Assembly (NCBI GenBank): GCA_900110395.1 | Contig: FODP01000036.1 | Coordinates: 3,414-57,394, forward strand | Length of the DNA stretch: 53,981 nt | Origin: Rhodospirillales bacterium URHD0017 | Lineage (GTDB): Bacteria; Pseudomonadota; Alphaproteobacteria; Reyranellales; Reyranellaceae | Direction: 5' to 3' | Shown here: in pieces, positions 1-8,687 of the stretch | Layout of the letters: every line of letters starts with the position of its first letter | How positions within the stretch are numbered: the first letter of the stretch is position 1 | Program-made: the position numbers and the translations under genes | The notes under the pieces: model-generated | The model's database searches: none | Seen by the model: the letters and a program-made list of their open reading frames with translations, nothing else | What the model was told of the DNA's origin: nothing

Positions 1-2978
1 AGCGACTGCAACGCATACGAGGAACCTGAGCCCACGTCGGTCTGGCTCTTCCAGGTGCCGTTGCTGTCGGTGTTCCAGACGAGGTACTGGTCGGCGCCGC
101 CGTTCTGCCAGACCATCTGGTAGCCGGTCCCAACCTTCTCCGCCCCGAGCGGCGTCCAGGCCCCGAACTGGCCGGCGGTCACGACGCCGCCTTGGTACTT
201 CACCGTCGGACCGCTGTTGCTCGCGTCCAGCAGCTGGAACTGGTTGCCTACCTTGACCAGCCGCGTCGCCCCGAACGCTTCAATGGTTGTTGTCGTCACG
301 TCGTCATTGCGGATCGTGCCACTGGCGGTGGCCGTGCCGATGGTCGTGCTGGCGGCCGGGTTCGACAGCGTGACCGTGAAGCCTTCGTCAGGCTCCACGA
401 CCGTGTCACCAGCGACGTTGACGGTGATCGTCTTGCTGGTCTCTCCCGCCGTAAAGCTTACTGTGCCCGAAGGAAGGACCGAACCGGCGAAGTCCGACGC
501 AGCCGCGGCATTGGCCCCGCTACCCGTCACCGCCCAGCCGGCGCTGCTCGCGATGCTGGTGTTGCCGCCGCGGGTGACCGTGAAGGTGAACGCCGTACTC
601 CCCGATTGACCTTCCACCTTGTCCGCACTCAGCGCCGCAATCGACAGGCTCGCCTGGCTCGTCTCATCGTTGCGGATCGTGCCACTGGCGGTGGCCGTGC
701 CGATGGTCGTGCTGGCGGCCGGGTTCGACAGCGTGACCGTGAAGCCTTCGTCAGGCTCCACGACCGTGTCGCCAGCGACGTTGACGGTGATCGTCTTGCT
801 GGTCTCTCCCGCCGCAAAGCTTACTGTGCCCGAAGGAAGGACCGAACCGGCGAAGTCCGACGCAGCCGCGGCATTGGCCCCGCTACCCGTCACCGCCCAG
901 CCGGCGCTGCTCGCGATGCTGGTGTTGCCGCCGCGAGTGATTGTGAAAGTGAATGGCGTGGTGGCGCCGGTCGTCCCCTCGGATTGCGTGCTGTTCACGG
1001 CCACGATCGACAGCGTCGCATTGCCCGTATTTACCGGTTGATCCGGGACGACATCAAACTGGGGATCAACGAAGTAGGGCGTGATCTGCGGCGCCCCACT
1101 GGACATCAGCCAGTTATAAGCCTGCGTGGCGGCAGCCGATCCGGTCAACGTGATGATGCCAGCGAGAGTTTGCGCCGCAAGCTCGGCGAAGTTACCGTCG
1201 GCCCAGCCACTTCCATTACTGTTCCCGGCCGCGACCGTCGCTTGCCCAATCTGCGCCCACGTCTGGTAGTTGACCCCATTCCCATTTGCGACGGTAAGGT
1301 TATAGGCAGCACCGTCGTGCGGGTTGAAGCCGCTTGCGCTATTTAGGAAGCGTCCGACCAGGAAATTCGCTTCCCAGTTCAAGAAGGTCAGCGCATCCGC
1401 GTTGCCCATTTGGGCGGCCTCAATCGCCACGCTGGCAAAATAATCCTGCTGCCATGGCGCCATTGCGCTGTTGTTTCCGTATGTACCAGGCACGTAGCCG
1501 TAAGCCTGTCCCTCCTGCTGCGTCCAAATCGGGATCTGGCTTACCAGCCAGGACCAATTGTTATCAGCGAGCTTCGCGAAGTATGTCTGCTCGACCGATC
1601 CCGCCGGATTGGCCCACGCGGCCTCGTCAATGACCCTCAGACTCCAGGCCTGTGCCCGCACCTCATCGGATCCGTTGGCAACCAAGCCCAGCCCATTTTG
1701 GCGCAGAACATTCCAATCGGAAAATACGGCGAATGTCGCCTGTGCATTCAGCTGGTCGAGGTAGTAGCGGTCGCCCGTCATCAAATATGCGAGGTAACTG
1801 AGATCGGGCTGATGCGCTGCGTCGGGCGTCCAACCGGACGAACTGGAAGGTTGCTGGGTCAGCGTGGGAGTGCCGCGAGGGTCGGCCCAGAGCGTGGGGT
1901 AGTCTGTAACGCTGAGATAGGTCCCCGTTTTCGGATCGAAGTAGTGCCATGGCACGCTGCCGGCCACGTCGGCCTGCGCCAGCGCATATTTCGCCGCCTG
2001 CTCATCCTGAGTTATGAGCCAGATGGCGTTCCAGCCCGGCATCAGGCCAATATCAGCTCGCCCGCCAGCCGTAGGCATGTATTGCGTGACACTGCCGGGA
2101 CCGAGAATCTGGTTGCCGGTTATCCTCTCCGCAGACAGGTCCGAGGGATCCACGCCGGCCGCGAGATCAAGGTTCGGTATGGCGCCAGTGTCCTGGAGAT
2201 GGTCGATGTCCTGAACGACATTGGCCTGCGCTGTTCCGGTGGTGCTGACGACGGTGTGCCAGGTCTGATACTGGTACTCGGTGATATTGCTTTGCTGCAG
2301 TACGGTGCTGCCATTCTGTTGAATGGTGACATTGTAAACAGCGGTGCCGCCAACGGATTGCATGGCGTAGTCGTTGTTGAACTGGACGTCCGTCGATGTG
2401 CTCCCGTCGGCATACCTGGTTATGTCGAGGGTGACGTGCAGCGAGCCCGCGATGGGAACGTCAACGCGTCCCTGCGTTGCCAATGGTCCGCTTTGCCAGT
2501 AGGAAACCGTGCCCGCGTTCAAGGCCTGCTGCAGTAGCGTCGCCGCATCGAGGACAACCGTACTGCCACCTTGCAACGCAATGGAAATCTTGAGGTCGAA
2601 GTTGCTGCCGTTGAGATTGGCGAGCGAAAGCGCGCCCGTTGTGAAGTCGGTACCCGTGGTGGACAGCATAAAGGAAAGAGAGGAATGGGCTGCTATTGAG
2701 GGCTGCTGGAATGTCAGTAGGGCGGAGCGGACCGACCCGTCGTCGTTGAACGTTTTGACATCCATTTGCACGGGAATCTTTTGCCCGTTGACGATCGCAA
2801 CGAGGTCAGTGCCTGTCGCGACTTCCCCGGGCAGAAAAGTCTCCTGAAAAGTAATGTACTGCTGGCCGAGCGTACTTGCCTGGTTGTTCTCCAGATTGAA
2901 CCCGACAACATCCGTCGACAGCTGCGGCTGCAGAACAGCCGGCGCCACCACGCGCCCGTTGGCGTTCGTGTTAGCCAA
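1..2978 (-). CDS. Large secreted/surface protein: lyase-like region + two Calx-beta repeats + QFGAW repeat (3' end outside window)
   Basis: The minus strand is open without a stop from about 3011 to base 1, so the gene is cut by the window edge. The first possible starts are TTG at 2978 or GTG at 2951; no ATG is well placed. Numbering from the TTG, residues 1-640 align by eye with the protein at 8688-11015. Shared landmarks are ADIGLMPGWNAIW (~304), YLMTGDRYYLDQL (~394) and WQQDYFA (~505). A beta-rich start followed by an alpha-helical region is compatible with a PcRGLX-type exo-rhamnogalacturonan lyase fold, but this is a tentative inference. Two Calx-beta domains follow (~645-900, each with a VVEPDEGFTVTLSNPA core), then the repeat QFGAWTPLGAEKVGTGYQ found in rhizobial surface proteins. 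It is probably secreted and acts on or anchors to the EPS. No signal peptide is visible, which fits the frameshift suspected just upstream. Confidence 0.7.
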   Translation of the reverse strand, partial: MANTNANGRVVAPAVLQPQLSTDVVGFNLENNQASTLGQQYITFQETFLPGEVATGTDLVAIVNGQKIPVQMDVKTFNDDGSVRSALLTFQQPSIAAHSSLSFMLSTTGTDFTTGALSLANLNGSNFDLKISIALQGGSTVVLDAATLLQQALNAGTVSYWQSGPLATQGRVDVPIAGSLHVTLDITRYADGSTSTDVQFNNDYAMQSVGGTAVYNVTIQQNGSTVLQQSNITEYQYQTWHTVVSTTGTAQANVVQDIDHLQDTGAIPNLDLAAGVDPSDLSAERITGNQILGPGSVTQYMPTAGGRADIGLMPGWNAIWLITQDEQAAKYALAQADVAGSVPWHYFDPKTGTYLSVTDYPTLWADPRGTPTLTQQPSSSSGWTPDAAHQPDLSYLAYLMTGDRYYLDQLNAQATFAVFSDWNVLRQNGLGLVANGSDEVRAQAWSLRVIDEAAWANPAGSVEQTYFAKLADNNWSWLVSQIPIWTQQEGQAYGYVPGTYGNNSAMAPWQQDYFASVAIEAAQMGNADALTFLNWEANFLVGRFLNSASGFNPHDGAAYNLTVANGNGVNYQTWAQIGQATVAAGNSNGSGWADGNFAELAAQTLAGIITLTGSAAATQAYNWLMSSGAPQITPYFVDPQFDVVPDQPVNTGNATLSIVAVNSTQSEGTTGATTPFTFTITRGGNTSIASSAGWAVTGSGANAAAASDFAGSVLPSGTVSFAAGETSKTITVNVAGDTVVEPDEGFTVTLSNPAASTTIGTATASGTIRNDETSQASLSIAALSADKVEGQSGSTAFTFTVTRGGNTSIASSAGWAVTGSGANAAAASDFAGSVLPSGTVSFTAGETSKTITVNVAGDTVVEPDEGFTVTLSNPAASTTIGTATASGTIRNDDVTTTTIEAFGATRLVKVGNQFQLLDASNSGPTVKYQGGVVTAGQFGAWTPLGAEKVGTGYQMVWQNGGADQYLVWNTDSNGTWKSQTDVGSGSSYALQS
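307..940 (-). repeat. Two near-identical Calx-beta repeats (period 363 bp)
   Basis: Bases 307-577 and 670-940 match with about two differences by eye (positions 412/775 and 455/818), then diverge. In-frame, 121 codons per unit. Within the surface-protein gene. Confidence 0.85.
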
Positions 2979-3120
2979 TGGCGATGGCCTTGGAAATTGT
3001 CGTGAAGTTATTCACATAGGTGATGGCCGGCGCGGCGATGACATCGCCGTCACGCGAGGCGGCGACCGCCGCCGGCAGCGTCACATAGGCCTGCCCGGCC
3101 CCAACATTGAGAGTTGCCAT
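2971..3120 (-). pseudogene. Short beta-helix-like N-terminus (49 aa), probably frameshifted from the downstream protein
   Basis: ATG at 3120 opens MATLNVGAGQAYVTLP...AASRDGD, the usual first rung of alphaproteobacterial right-handed beta-helix proteins. It stops at TAA (2973-2971) after SKAIAIG. The lyase-like frame continues immediately in another phase (ANTNANGRVVAP). Removing one T at the stop would join the two as AIG-NTNANGRVV. I read this as the true N-terminus of the downstream gene broken by a single-base frameshift, or as a beta-helix fragment left upstream of it. A sequencing error would look the same. Confidence 0.5.
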
Positions 3121-3700
3121 GAGATTTATATCCCCGCTTGGATTCGGCCACGCCATATCGCGCTGTCTGCCACTCTTTGGCAGACCTTTGCGAAGCCGGC
3201 TCTACTGTCGCGGTGGCTTCGGCGTTGCCGCCTTCAGCCGTAGCGTCAGATGACCCTCGATGTTGCGACACTCACGGGCAGTCATCTCCCGCGTCGCTGC
3301 TTTAGCCCTACCAATCACCGGCCGCCATGAGAAGTGTTTGAAAATGATATAAGTGTGGCATCAATCCAAACATCAAAGCGCTGTTAGGCGCGCCATAGAT
3401 GTCTGATGCAGATTTCCCCAAAGCTTCACTTCGTCAACGAAAGCGGCGCCGGAATTCGGTGGCAAGCGCTGATGCAGGGCTGCCGATCACTGCAGTGCCA
3501 CTACCGCTGCCGCTCGACAGCAACGTCGCGGGGTACGAAGCCGAGCGCGCGAAGTGTGCCGCAAGCCCCAGGTATTGAGCAACTGCATGACGCTCTTGGT
3601 CTTCGTGATCGTCGCGGTCCCAGCCTTCAATCCGGTGCGCGATTCGTCGTCGACGGGCTAATCGTGCTGGCAGCCAGTCCTGTTGGTAACATCGTATTTC
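3121..3700. other. No recognisable gene
   Basis: Between the surface-protein start and the integrase remnant I see no convincing coding frame. A short plus-strand frame near 3465-3570 reads like coding sequence (DAGLPITAVPLPLPLD) but I cannot assign it; it may be another decayed fragment. The AT-rich patch near 3330-3385 carries the possible promoter listed separately. Confidence 0.5.
3347..3376 (-). promoter_or_regulatory. Possible sigma-70-like promoter upstream of the surface-protein gene
   Basis: On the minus strand a TTGATG box (3376-3371) and a TTATAT box (3352-3347) are separated by 18 bases in an AT-rich patch, unlike the surrounding GC-rich DNA. It lies about 230 bases before the ATG at 3120, which is far. 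Weak evidence. Confidence 0.2.
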
Positions 3701-3709
3701 GGATGCGCG

Positions 3710-4003
3710 GCCGCCCTGGCGTTGCGCTTTACTATTTTGACCGCCGCGCGAACTGGCGAGGTGGTTGGCCCAAAATGGGACGAGATCGACTTCGACAGGG
3801 GCGTGTGGACCGCGCCTGCCGAGCGGATGAAGGCGGTCGCGAGCACCGCGTGCCTTTGAGCAAGGCCGCGCTGGCGATCCTACGCGCCGCGCTGCGTGAG
3901 GACGGCAATCCGTTCGTGTTCATCGGCGGCAACAAGGGCAGCGCTCAGCAACATGGCGATGCTCGTGCTGCTGCAGCGGCGCATGGGGCATTTCTATTCC
4001 AAA
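3710..4003 (+). pseudogene. Phage-type tyrosine recombinase (integrase) remnant
   Basis: Three plus-strand pieces in different frames assemble into the catalytic core of a P4-type integrase. The first, ALRFTILTAARTGEV (from ~3716), carries the catalytic Arg and continues as WDEIDFDRGVWTAPAERMKA. After a frameshift comes GREHRVPLSKAALAIL, then NPFVFIGGNKGSA, and after another frameshift SNMAMLVLLQRRMGH. The HxxR and Tyr portion downstream is gone, as is the N-terminal arm-binding domain. It therefore cannot be functional. It suggests that an integrative element or island once inserted here; no att site or adjacent tRNA was seen. Confidence 0.8.
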
Positions 4004-4136
4004 TAGGCTCCGGACCCCGGCGCTTACGAGCTACCACTTGCGCATCAATTGTGATCGGCGTCTGCGGCTCTCATTGTCATGCCGGCCCTGGCATTTGGGA
4101 CAGTCCTGTCGGCCTTGGCATTTTGGGACGCAACGA

Positions 4137-5255
4137 ATGGCTTTTACCCCGCAATCCTTGCCGCGCTCAGGCGGTGGCGATCGGCGCCATTCCTTGAAGC
4201 TCCTCAGCGTCGAGGCAGCGCGTGGCGCTGCAGCCGTGCTTGTTGTCCTGTTCCACACTTCTAACATGCTAGCCGCGCCCAAGTACTTTGGCGAAATGGC
4301 CTTCCATGGACTGTTTAAGTTTGCCGGTGCCGGCGTCGATTTTTTCTTCGTGCTGAGCGGTTTTATCATTTTCCATGTTCACCGCACCGATCTTGGCAAT
4401 CCGGCGCGATTCAGCAAATATGTGGCCCGACGTTTTGTCCGCATATACCCGACATATTGGGTAGTTCTGTTCATTCTGGGACTGATTCTTGTCGTCAGTC
4501 CATCCCGCGATCTTTACGAGCGGGACGTTGTGGCAGTGGTGACTAACTTGCTTCTGCTACCGGCGCCGGACCACGAGCCAATTCTTGGCGTCGCGTGGAC
4601 GCTGCAGCACGAAGTACTGTTTTATGCCCTGTTTTCTGTCTTGTTCTTCAGGATATCGCTGGGAGTAGCGGTTTTAACCGTTTGGGCAGCGCTGATCACA
4701 TGGCAGATGTTGACTGGAGACTTCCGAACGTTTCCTGCAAGCTTCCTGTTCAGCACGTTCAATATCCAGTTCTTCTTCGGCATCGCTGTTGCTGCTGCAC
4801 TGTGGCGGTTGCCACCCTTCCGACCGGGCCTGATGCTGAGTGCCGGTACGATGCTGTTCTTTGCCACGGGCTTGGCCGAATCGTTCATTGCGAATTTCCC
4901 GAGCCAGTCGTCAGGCCCGCATCTGCTTTATGCGTCAGGTGCAGCCTTGGCGTTGTATGGCATGGCGGCAGGTGAACGGACCGGCAGGCTCAACACTGTT
5001 CCGGGCTGGGCAGTCTCCCTCGGGACGGCGTCATATTCGATATACCTACTGCACACGATCGTTATCATGATCCTGCAGCAGGTGATCCTTTTCGCACGGC
5101 GCTTTGTGCCAATGCCATTGGAACTAACCTTCATAGGCGTCGTGGCTATCACGATCCTGATCTGCGTGTACTTTTCGTTCTTCGTAGAACAGCCGCTGCT
5201 TGCTTGGTCGCGGCGTGCCATGACCCGTAAGTATGCGGTGAGCACCGCGGGATAG
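4137..5255 (+). CDS. Acyltransferase family 3 (OafA/ExoZ-like) membrane protein
   Basis: 372 aa if started at the ATG 4137 (MAFTPQSLPRSGG); an upstream in-frame ATG at 4038 adds a tail that does not look like protein. Family features are the early conserved His in AAVLVVLFHTSN, FFFVLSGFIIFHVHR, RRFVRIYPTYW, WTLQHEVLFY and a C-terminal FVEQPLL. About ten membrane helices are expected, so it sits in the inner membrane. Members transfer acetyl, succinyl or similar groups to sugars of EPS or LPS. It is the only intact gene between 3.1 and 6.8 kb and stands alone among remnants, but its role fits the surrounding EPS locus. Confidence 0.88.
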   Translation: MAFTPQSLPRSGGGDRRHSLKLLSVEAARGAAAVLVVLFHTSNMLAAPKYFGEMAFHGLFKFAGAGVDFFFVLSGFIIFHVHRTDLGNPARFSKYVARRFVRIYPTYWVVLFILGLILVVSPSRDLYERDVVAVVTNLLLLPAPDHEPILGVAWTLQHEVLFYALFSVLFFRISLGVAVLTVWAALITWQMLTGDFRTFPASFLFSTFNIQFFFGIAVAAALWRLPPFRPGLMLSAGTMLFFATGLAESFIANFPSQSSGPHLLYASGAALALYGMAAGERTGRLNTVPGWAVSLGTASYSIYLLHTIVIMILQQVILFARRFVPMPLELTFIGVVAITILICVYFSFFVEQPLLAWSRRAMTRKYAVSTAG

Positions 5256-5280
5256 CGGCACGGGACGCCGGGGCATCGGC

Positions 5281-5515
5281 GAGCTCTCTCGAATCGAACG
5301 CGACATTCGCGGGCGCACCGCCGACGATCGGCGTAGCGCGGCCGGCCCGCTCATGGACGCACCCAAGCCGGGCGCGATAAACTCAAGTTCATCAGCCAAA
5401 AAACCAATTTCGCCGAGGCGATCCGATACACCCCGCCTTGCTGGCGGGGCTTCAGTTCCTACGGCGGACGCATCGCGATCGACTACAACATCGTTGAGTA
5501 CGCCATCCGGCTTCG
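5281..5515 (+). pseudogene. IS66-family transposase (TnpC) 3' remnant
   Basis: A first piece, ERDIRGRTADDRR...GPLMDA (from ~5296), and a second in another frame, KTNFAEAIRYTPPCW then GRIAIDYNIVEYAIR (5385-5515), match in order the end of IS66 TnpC (ERDIRG, AIRY, DGRIEIDNN.VERAIRP). A frameshift separates them and the usual RKN.LFAGS tail is missing. Not functional; the element ends were not found. Confidence 0.75.
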
Positions 5516-5789
5516 CAGGATCCGCCATAAGTGGCCGCCGCCTCTAGGCCGGGTTTCGCCCTCGGCAGTGCGCGGCCCCTGCTGGTGGCCAACAACCTGC
5601 CTGACAGAAATGCGCGAACGCGCAGGAGGCGCTGCAGGAGCTGCGCAGAGTATCCGGATGCGGCGATGGTTGAGCTGCGTCTTCTCGACCGAGCTAAGTT
5701 GGAATGTCCCGACCTGGTCGATCAGCACCATTCGTAATAGCGCCGCATCGCCGACCGTCGATACCCCCAGCGTTTAGGCCTTGGAGGAG

Positions 5790-6370
5790 GTTATGGTCGG
5801 GGCGAGTTACTTTCAACGATCCGACAAGGATGGGGCTGCAGCCCAGATTTTGCGGTACGCGTTCAGCTTCATTGCCGCCGTGCCCACGTCAATCCGGACG
5901 AAGCTAGTTGGGGAGCGTTCGGCGAAGGACGTTGAACGACTGATCGATCGTTCAAACGTCGCGATCATCAACGATGACGAGCCGGTCGTGGACTGCGCCT
6001 GCTTGCGTCAGCCTTACCTCTAAGGCCCGAGCCGATCCGTACTGGTCCGCCCAAGCTTGCGCCACTGGCTTCAAGCCGTGGCCGCGCTCGTCAAGCGTCT
6101 CCTCAGTGAGACCCGATAGCATCGCCGGTTGCTGACACGCGGCCTCGAGGAATGCTCGGTTCGACATGATGGTGCTGACGCGCTCGCCCTCTCTCGACGA
6201 TGGTCGGCGCCGACGACGTCTGCTTTATCGAACTCGACGGCAAGGAGCCTTGCGCGCTGCTTTGCGATGGCATTGACGGCACGTTCGGCTTGCCAAGCCG
6301 CGCGGCGTAGGGTCCGGGACAACTGCAGTCGCGAAGTGATCGCGCGCCGCTTCATCGAGGGCTTTTCGAC
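5790..6370 (-). pseudogene. Phospholipase D-like domain protein remnant
   Basis: Minus-strand pieces read ITSRLQLSRTLRRAAWQAE (from ~6355), then after a frameshift MSNRAFLEAACQQPAML and ETLDERGHGLKPVAQAWADQ, then VHDRLVIVDDRDV. The next codon, where the family has Trp, is a stop. The frame continues as TIDQSFNVLRRTLPN with two more stops and, after another shift, AAMKLNAYRKIWAAAPSL. The HDRLVIVD motif followed by W(T)..QS.N is typical of PLD-like proteins that often accompany mobile DNA. Clearly decayed. Assignment to the PLD superfamily is from motif memory. Confidence 0.6.
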
Positions 6371-6375
6371 TTAAG

Positions 6376-6705
6376 TTGCCAAATTACCTGCTGATATCAA
6401 GAGGATTTGGTGGAGAGGGTGGCCGCATCACCTACACCGATGTCGCCGTCGCCCGAGATGTCCATTGCATCTGCGATGCGCATGACCCCTTTCTCGATGC
6501 CAGCTTCGATTCCGTGTTTGCAGAGCCTTTGCTGGAGCCATGTCTGTACCCCGGAGCGTTGCGTCGAGGAGATCCGCCGCGTGCTGGACCCGTCTGGGCC
6601 GACAGGCCGCGACAGCGCTCGGCCTGTGCTTCTTACTTCCTTGGTCGCAAAAGGGAGTCAGCCATTCCGGATCGCGAGATCATCAACATGTTTCGCGGGA
6701 TGTGA
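6376..6705 (+). pseudogene. SAM-dependent methyltransferase remnant
   Basis: One frame reads TYTDVAVARDVHCICDAHD and FLDASFDSVFAE, which is methyltransferase type 11 motif II and the post-II acidic motif. A frameshift then gives TPERCVEEIRRVLDPSG, the motif III region. The original frame resumes as FLGRKRESAIPDREIINMF near the end. The N-terminal SAM-binding glycine loop and a middle segment are missing, so the gene is dead. Homologous genes in EPS clusters methylate sugars. Confidence 0.7.
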
Positions 6706-6884
6706 TAAGAAATCGAATCGCCAATCTCTCCGGGCGTCGTCGTTTCGCTTCGTCGTCGCCGCTTTCGCCCCTGATCGCGCCGGGCCACGCCCAGCTCCTC
6801 GTTGGCAAAGAGAGGCCTCACCGCGCCATGCCGCCTCTGCATTGCGGCGATTACTGCCTGGGAGTCCGCTCCGGGCAGGGTGGG

Positions 6885-8246
6885 CTATTGCGCGGGCTTC
6901 ACCTGAGCGGCCCGCTGGCGCCAGCCGCCGGGCATGACCGACGCGACGTAGGATTCGGCCGGCGCGGGCGCCGGTACCGCGGCCGCCCGGTGCAACGCGG
7001 CCGAGGCGCTGACCGCTAGCGCAAAGAGGTAGTATTGCAGCGGTTGGAAGGCAACGCCGATGAAGGCCCCGCCGGCCATGAAGATCAGCATGCAATGACT
7101 TAACGTGCGGGCGAGGTCGCCGAGCCATTCGAGATCCGGCCTGCCCCGCACTTGGCGGCGGATGCGCCGCATGTCGAGGAAGAACACGGCGAAGATGGCA
7201 AGGAAGATGGCGAGACCGATCCAGCCATGCTCGCCCAGCACTTCGAAATAGATGCTGTGGAAGGCGCGGGCTTCCTCGACTGTCTCCTGCCCGTTTAGGT
7301 CGCGCTCCACAAAACGGTTCCCGAGATAGGCGGTGAAGCCCGCGCCGGCCGGGTGACTGTTGGCGAGGTCGATAGTCCAGGCCCAGACCAGCAGCCGGGT
7401 GTTGGCGCTCGATTCCTGGCGTGGTTCGAGAGTTGTCGAGATGCGCGCCAGCCAGGCATCGCCCATCAAGGGCACCACGGCCACGGCCGCAACTACCATC
7501 GTGATCCCCACCCTCAGCTTGCGGCGGGACTGCCACCAGGCGACCGCCGCCCAGACGAAGCAAGCGATCAGCGCCGCCCGCGCGAAGGTGCCGAAGGCGC
7601 CGATGACCGCGATGCCTGGCGCAGCCAGATAGATCCATCGCAACCAGCCCCGCGCCGGCGCCAACAGGGAATGGCGCTGCAGATAGGCGACCAGCGGCAG
7701 ACAGACGAAGGCATAGGTGCCGAGGGTGCTGCCCTCTCCGCCCCAGACACCATTGTTGTCGATCAGGCCGAGCGCGCGGCCATAGCCGCCGCCGGAGAGT
7801 GCTGACTTGATGGCGAAGGGCAGCACGTTCGAGGCGATGCAGCACAGGATGACGAGCAACGCCGCTTCCATCTGGATGCGGGAGCGGAACAGGAACGGCA
7901 GCAGCGTGGTAAACAGAATGGTCTTGAAGGCCCAATCCCATTTCGACCAAGCGGAGGCGGGGAACAGCGCCCAGCTCGTCGTCAGCGTGATCCATCCGGC
8001 CCAGACGATCAGCAGTGCAGTCAGCAGGCCGAGCCGCGGCGGGTCCCGTCGGTCGAGCACCAGATAGGCACCGATCGTCAGAACCGCAGTGGTCAGGGAA
8101 AAGGGGAGAAGCTGGCCGAGCGCTGGATAGACGTCATGTGGGCGAAACAGGTCTACCCATATATAGGCGAGGCCCATGACGAACGGCGCCGCGCAGCCGA
8201 GGACTATGAGCGACAGCCAGCAGCCGACAAGGAAGATGGCCTGCAT
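6885..8246 (-). CDS. O-glycosylation ligase/Wzy-like polymerase, exosortase A-associated type
   Basis: 453 aa, starting MQAIFLVGCWLSLIVLG at ATG 8246 with AAGGGG eight bases upstream. About eleven hydrophobic segments alternate with short loops. A large periplasmic loop holds RLLVWAWTIDLANSHPAGAGF and EARAFHSIYFEVLGEHGW, the Wzy_C/O-antigen-ligase signature (H..Y.E...E.G..G). Opening features such as the FRPHDVYP motif match the putative O-glycosylation ligases that travel with exosortase A loci. The expected role is polymerising or ligating lipid-linked repeat units on the periplasmic side. It is the only Wzy candidate in the window and is preceded by a small membrane ORF. Confidence 0.85.
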   Translation of the reverse strand: MQAIFLVGCWLSLIVLGCAAPFVMGLAYIWVDLFRPHDVYPALGQLLPFSLTTAVLTIGAYLVLDRRDPPRLGLLTALLIVWAGWITLTTSWALFPASAWSKWDWAFKTILFTTLLPFLFRSRIQMEAALLVILCCIASNVLPFAIKSALSGGGYGRALGLIDNNGVWGGEGSTLGTYAFVCLPLVAYLQRHSLLAPARGWLRWIYLAAPGIAVIGAFGTFARAALIACFVWAAVAWWQSRRKLRVGITMVVAAVAVVPLMGDAWLARISTTLEPRQESSANTRLLVWAWTIDLANSHPAGAGFTAYLGNRFVERDLNGQETVEEARAFHSIYFEVLGEHGWIGLAIFLAIFAVFFLDMRRIRRQVRGRPDLEWLGDLARTLSHCMLIFMAGGAFIGVAFQPLQYYLFALAVSASAALHRAAAVPAPAPAESYVASVMPGGWRQRAAQVKPAQ

Positions 8247-8259
8247 CGGTGCGACCCCT

Positions 8260-8388
8260 TCAGCGGCGCGTGCGAGGCGGGCGCGCCGCGGTACCCTGGC
8301 CTGACTCCCGGCGTTCCATCAGGATGGCGCGGATCGCCACGGCGAAAATGCCGCCGCAGGTTGCCAGGATGACAAGGTTGTCGATCAT
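8260..8388 (-). CDS. Small single-TM protein upstream of the ligase gene
   Basis: A 42-codon ORF from ATG 8388 to TGA 8262-8260 begins MIDNLVILATCGGIFAVAI, one hydrophobic helix, then a basic tail ending RPPRTRR. Its stop codon overlaps the start of the ligase ribosome-binding site (TGAAGGGG), 13 bases before the ligase ATG. The two could be co-transcribed and translationally coupled. No family is recognised; its own ribosome site is weak (GAAGG very close to the ATG). It could be spurious. Confidence 0.35.
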   Translation of the reverse strand: MIDNLVILATCGGIFAVAIRAILMERRESGQGTAARPPRTRR

Positions 8389-8687
8389 GCCTTCGTTCCG
8401 ATGCGGGGGGGCCGGAGGCAAGGGGACGGCCCCGCTCCGGGTTCTGGCGATCGTTTTGCCCTTTATTCTAACCTGAATGCTGCTCTATTTCGGATTACCT
8501 CAACCGGGCCAGGGACGATGCACGAGTTCATCGCTTACCCTCGGCGCGAGCTCGAAGCCGCTTTGAGCCGGCGGTCCGCCTAGTTCTTCAACGACCCGCG
8601 CGTTCACTCATCCGCGACGTGCTCGCCTGCATAAGCTTCCCGGCACAGCTTCACACGCTCCATGATCCCGGTCTACGAGAGGGGCCC

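Noticed and set aside
192..1346. Long plus-strand open frame (384 codons)
   Set aside because: It is the complement of the Calx-beta region; the minus strand reads as recognised domains, whereas this frame gives Arg-rich repetitive peptide.
3406..4197. 263-codon plus frame read as an intact gene
   Set aside because: It contains only part of an integrase core in one of three needed frames; treated as part of a pseudogene.
5952..6167. 71-codon minus ORF as a real small gene
   Set aside because: It ends at a stop where the PLD-like family has Trp and similarity continues past it, so it is a piece of a decayed gene.
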